Of a stretch of DNA of 5,637 bases, positions 4,952 through 5,637 are shown in pieces. The notes beneath the pieces are model-generated. The model made no database searches, was not told the DNA's origin, and saw only the letters and a list, made by a program, of their open reading frames with translations. The translations under genes and the position numbers were made by a program. Origin of the DNA: Pontiellaceae bacterium (GTDB taxonomy: Bacteria > Verrucomicrobiota > Kiritimatiellia > Kiritimatiellales > Tichowtungiaceae); NCBI GenBank assembly GCA_025457785.1, contig JALOTS010000193.1, positions 1 through 5,637 of the forward strand, given 5' to 3'. How positions within the stretch are numbered: position 1 is the first letter of the stretch; each line of letters starts with the position of its first letter.

Positions 4952-5637
4952 CTACTGAGCGGAAGGGAAAACAACGCGAAACCCTATGCTGAAGGAGGCG
5001 CGGTTCGGGGCATCGTTGTTGCGATTGGCCGCCCGGCAGCCGTAGGCATAATCGATCCAGCTTGCGCCCCGCTCCACACGGTAAGAACCCGTCGAAGCGC
5101 CACGCGGATTCGACGAAGGTGACGACGCATAATAGGCGCTGCTGTACCAATCCCAGCACCACTCATACACGTTGCCTGCCATGTCATACAATCCATACCC
5201 GTTTGCTGAAAAACTTTCGACCGGACTGGTATATGGATACGGCGCATCATCGTACGACGGATGATATCCACGCGTCGAACTGGTGTCGTAGCTGTAAAAC
5301 GCATCGCTGAAATAGTTCGCTTCCGCGTGCTGAATCGTATCGCCCTGCGGGAACCGCGCTCCGCTCAGACCGCCGCGTGCGGCCCTTTCCCACTCCGCCT
5401 CGGTTGGCAGGCGGTAGCCTGCAGCGTTCCAGTTGCAGTCCGGCGCGCTTTGGCCTGTACGGTAAACATTTCCGCTGACAGTGTAGCACGGTGTTTTACC
5501 TTCTTTTTCGCTCCGGGCATTGCACCACTTGACCGTGTCGTACCAATTGACTGTATGCACCGGATAATGGGCCGCTTTGCCGGAACCGGCGTTAATGAAA
5601 CTGTAGCCGCGGCTGAGCGCCCAGGTGTACACCTCGT
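4952..5637 (-). CDS. FGE-sulfatase (SUMF1-like, C-type lectin fold) domain protein, C-terminal part
   Basis: The start lies beyond the right edge; at least 226 residues are visible, ending at TAG 4954-4952. Numbering from Val at 5632, family motifs are VNWYDTVKWCNARSEKEG (28-45), YRLPTEAEWERAARGG (73-88), GLYDMAGNVYEWCWDWY (147-163) and the C-terminal block ERGASW...CRAANR...IGFRVV (187-221). This is the FGE-sulfatase family (PF03781), which includes sulfatase-activating enzymes but also many non-catalytic proteins. In true aerobic FGE two cysteines five residues apart in the C-terminal block bind copper and do the oxidation. Here the first is Asp194 and only Cys199 remains, so formylglycine generation is unlikely. 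Many such paralogues are secreted, but the signal region is not in view. The last 35 residues have the layout of DGR variable regions. It is the same strand as, but separated by a promoter from, the tufA operon. Confidence 0.9.
   Translation of the reverse strand, partial: EVYTWALSRGYSFINAGSGKAAHYPVHTVNWYDTVKWCNARSEKEGKTPCYTVSGNVYRTGQSAPDCNWNAAGYRLPTEAEWERAARGGLSGARFPQGDTIQHAEANYFSDAFYSYDTSSTRGYHPSYDDAPYPYTSPVESFSANGYGLYDMAGNVYEWCWDWYSSAYYASSPSSNPRGASTGSYRVERGASWIDYAYGCRAANRNNDAPNRASFSIGFRVVFPSAQ

Overview
This is a translation and transcription core locus of a bacterium, read entirely on the minus strand. From right to left the order is: 3' part of an FGE-sulfatase-like gene, promoter and leader, tRNA-Thr, tufA, rpmG, tRNA-Trp, secE, nusG, rplK, rplA, rplJ, rplL, and a spacer at the left edge where rpoB would be expected. 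This is the widely conserved tuf-secE-nusG-rplKAJL order. The lineage is inferred. The EF-Tu switch I segment (residues about 50-70, ASESQGRRDATKILTI) is longer than the E. coli one and resembles forms I recall from the PVC superphylum (Verrucomicrobia, Lentisphaerae, Kiritimatiellota). An FGE/sulfatase-type gene next door fits sulfatase-rich members of that group. I hold this with moderate confidence only.

Right side (4682-5637). A partial gene encodes the C-terminal 226 or more residues of an FGE-sulfatase (SUMF1/C-type-lectin-fold) protein and ends at 4952. A short hairpin-forming motif follows. Next comes a sigma70-type promoter (TTGACA at 4873-4868, 16-nt spacer, TAAAGT at 4851-4846) with a GC-rich discriminator. 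A leader of about 160 nt contains an 11-bp hairpin followed by a U6 run.

Middle (2233-4681). tRNA-Thr(GGU) with encoded CCA, EF-Tu, ribosomal protein L33 (too short for a simple ORF list), tRNA-Trp(CCA anticodon, encoded CCA), SecE and NusG are tightly spaced and probably co-transcribed. The tufA-rpmG spacer holds a 13-bp hairpin and a second one that covers the rpmG ribosome binding site.

Left side (1-2214). rplK, rplA, rplJ and rplL encode the L11/L1 stalk proteins and the L10-L7/L12 stalk. Gaps are 2 to 52 nt. The 126-nt spacer after rplL carries hairpins but no confident rpoB start.

The genes are ordinary, but several details are not. L10 lacks about 24 residues of its globular domain. 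L33 has lost one of its four zinc cysteines. The FGE-like protein has Asp in place of the first catalytic Cys, and its C-terminus has the layout of a diversity-generating-retroelement variable region, although no reverse transcriptase or template repeat is visible. I found no complete novel system in the window.
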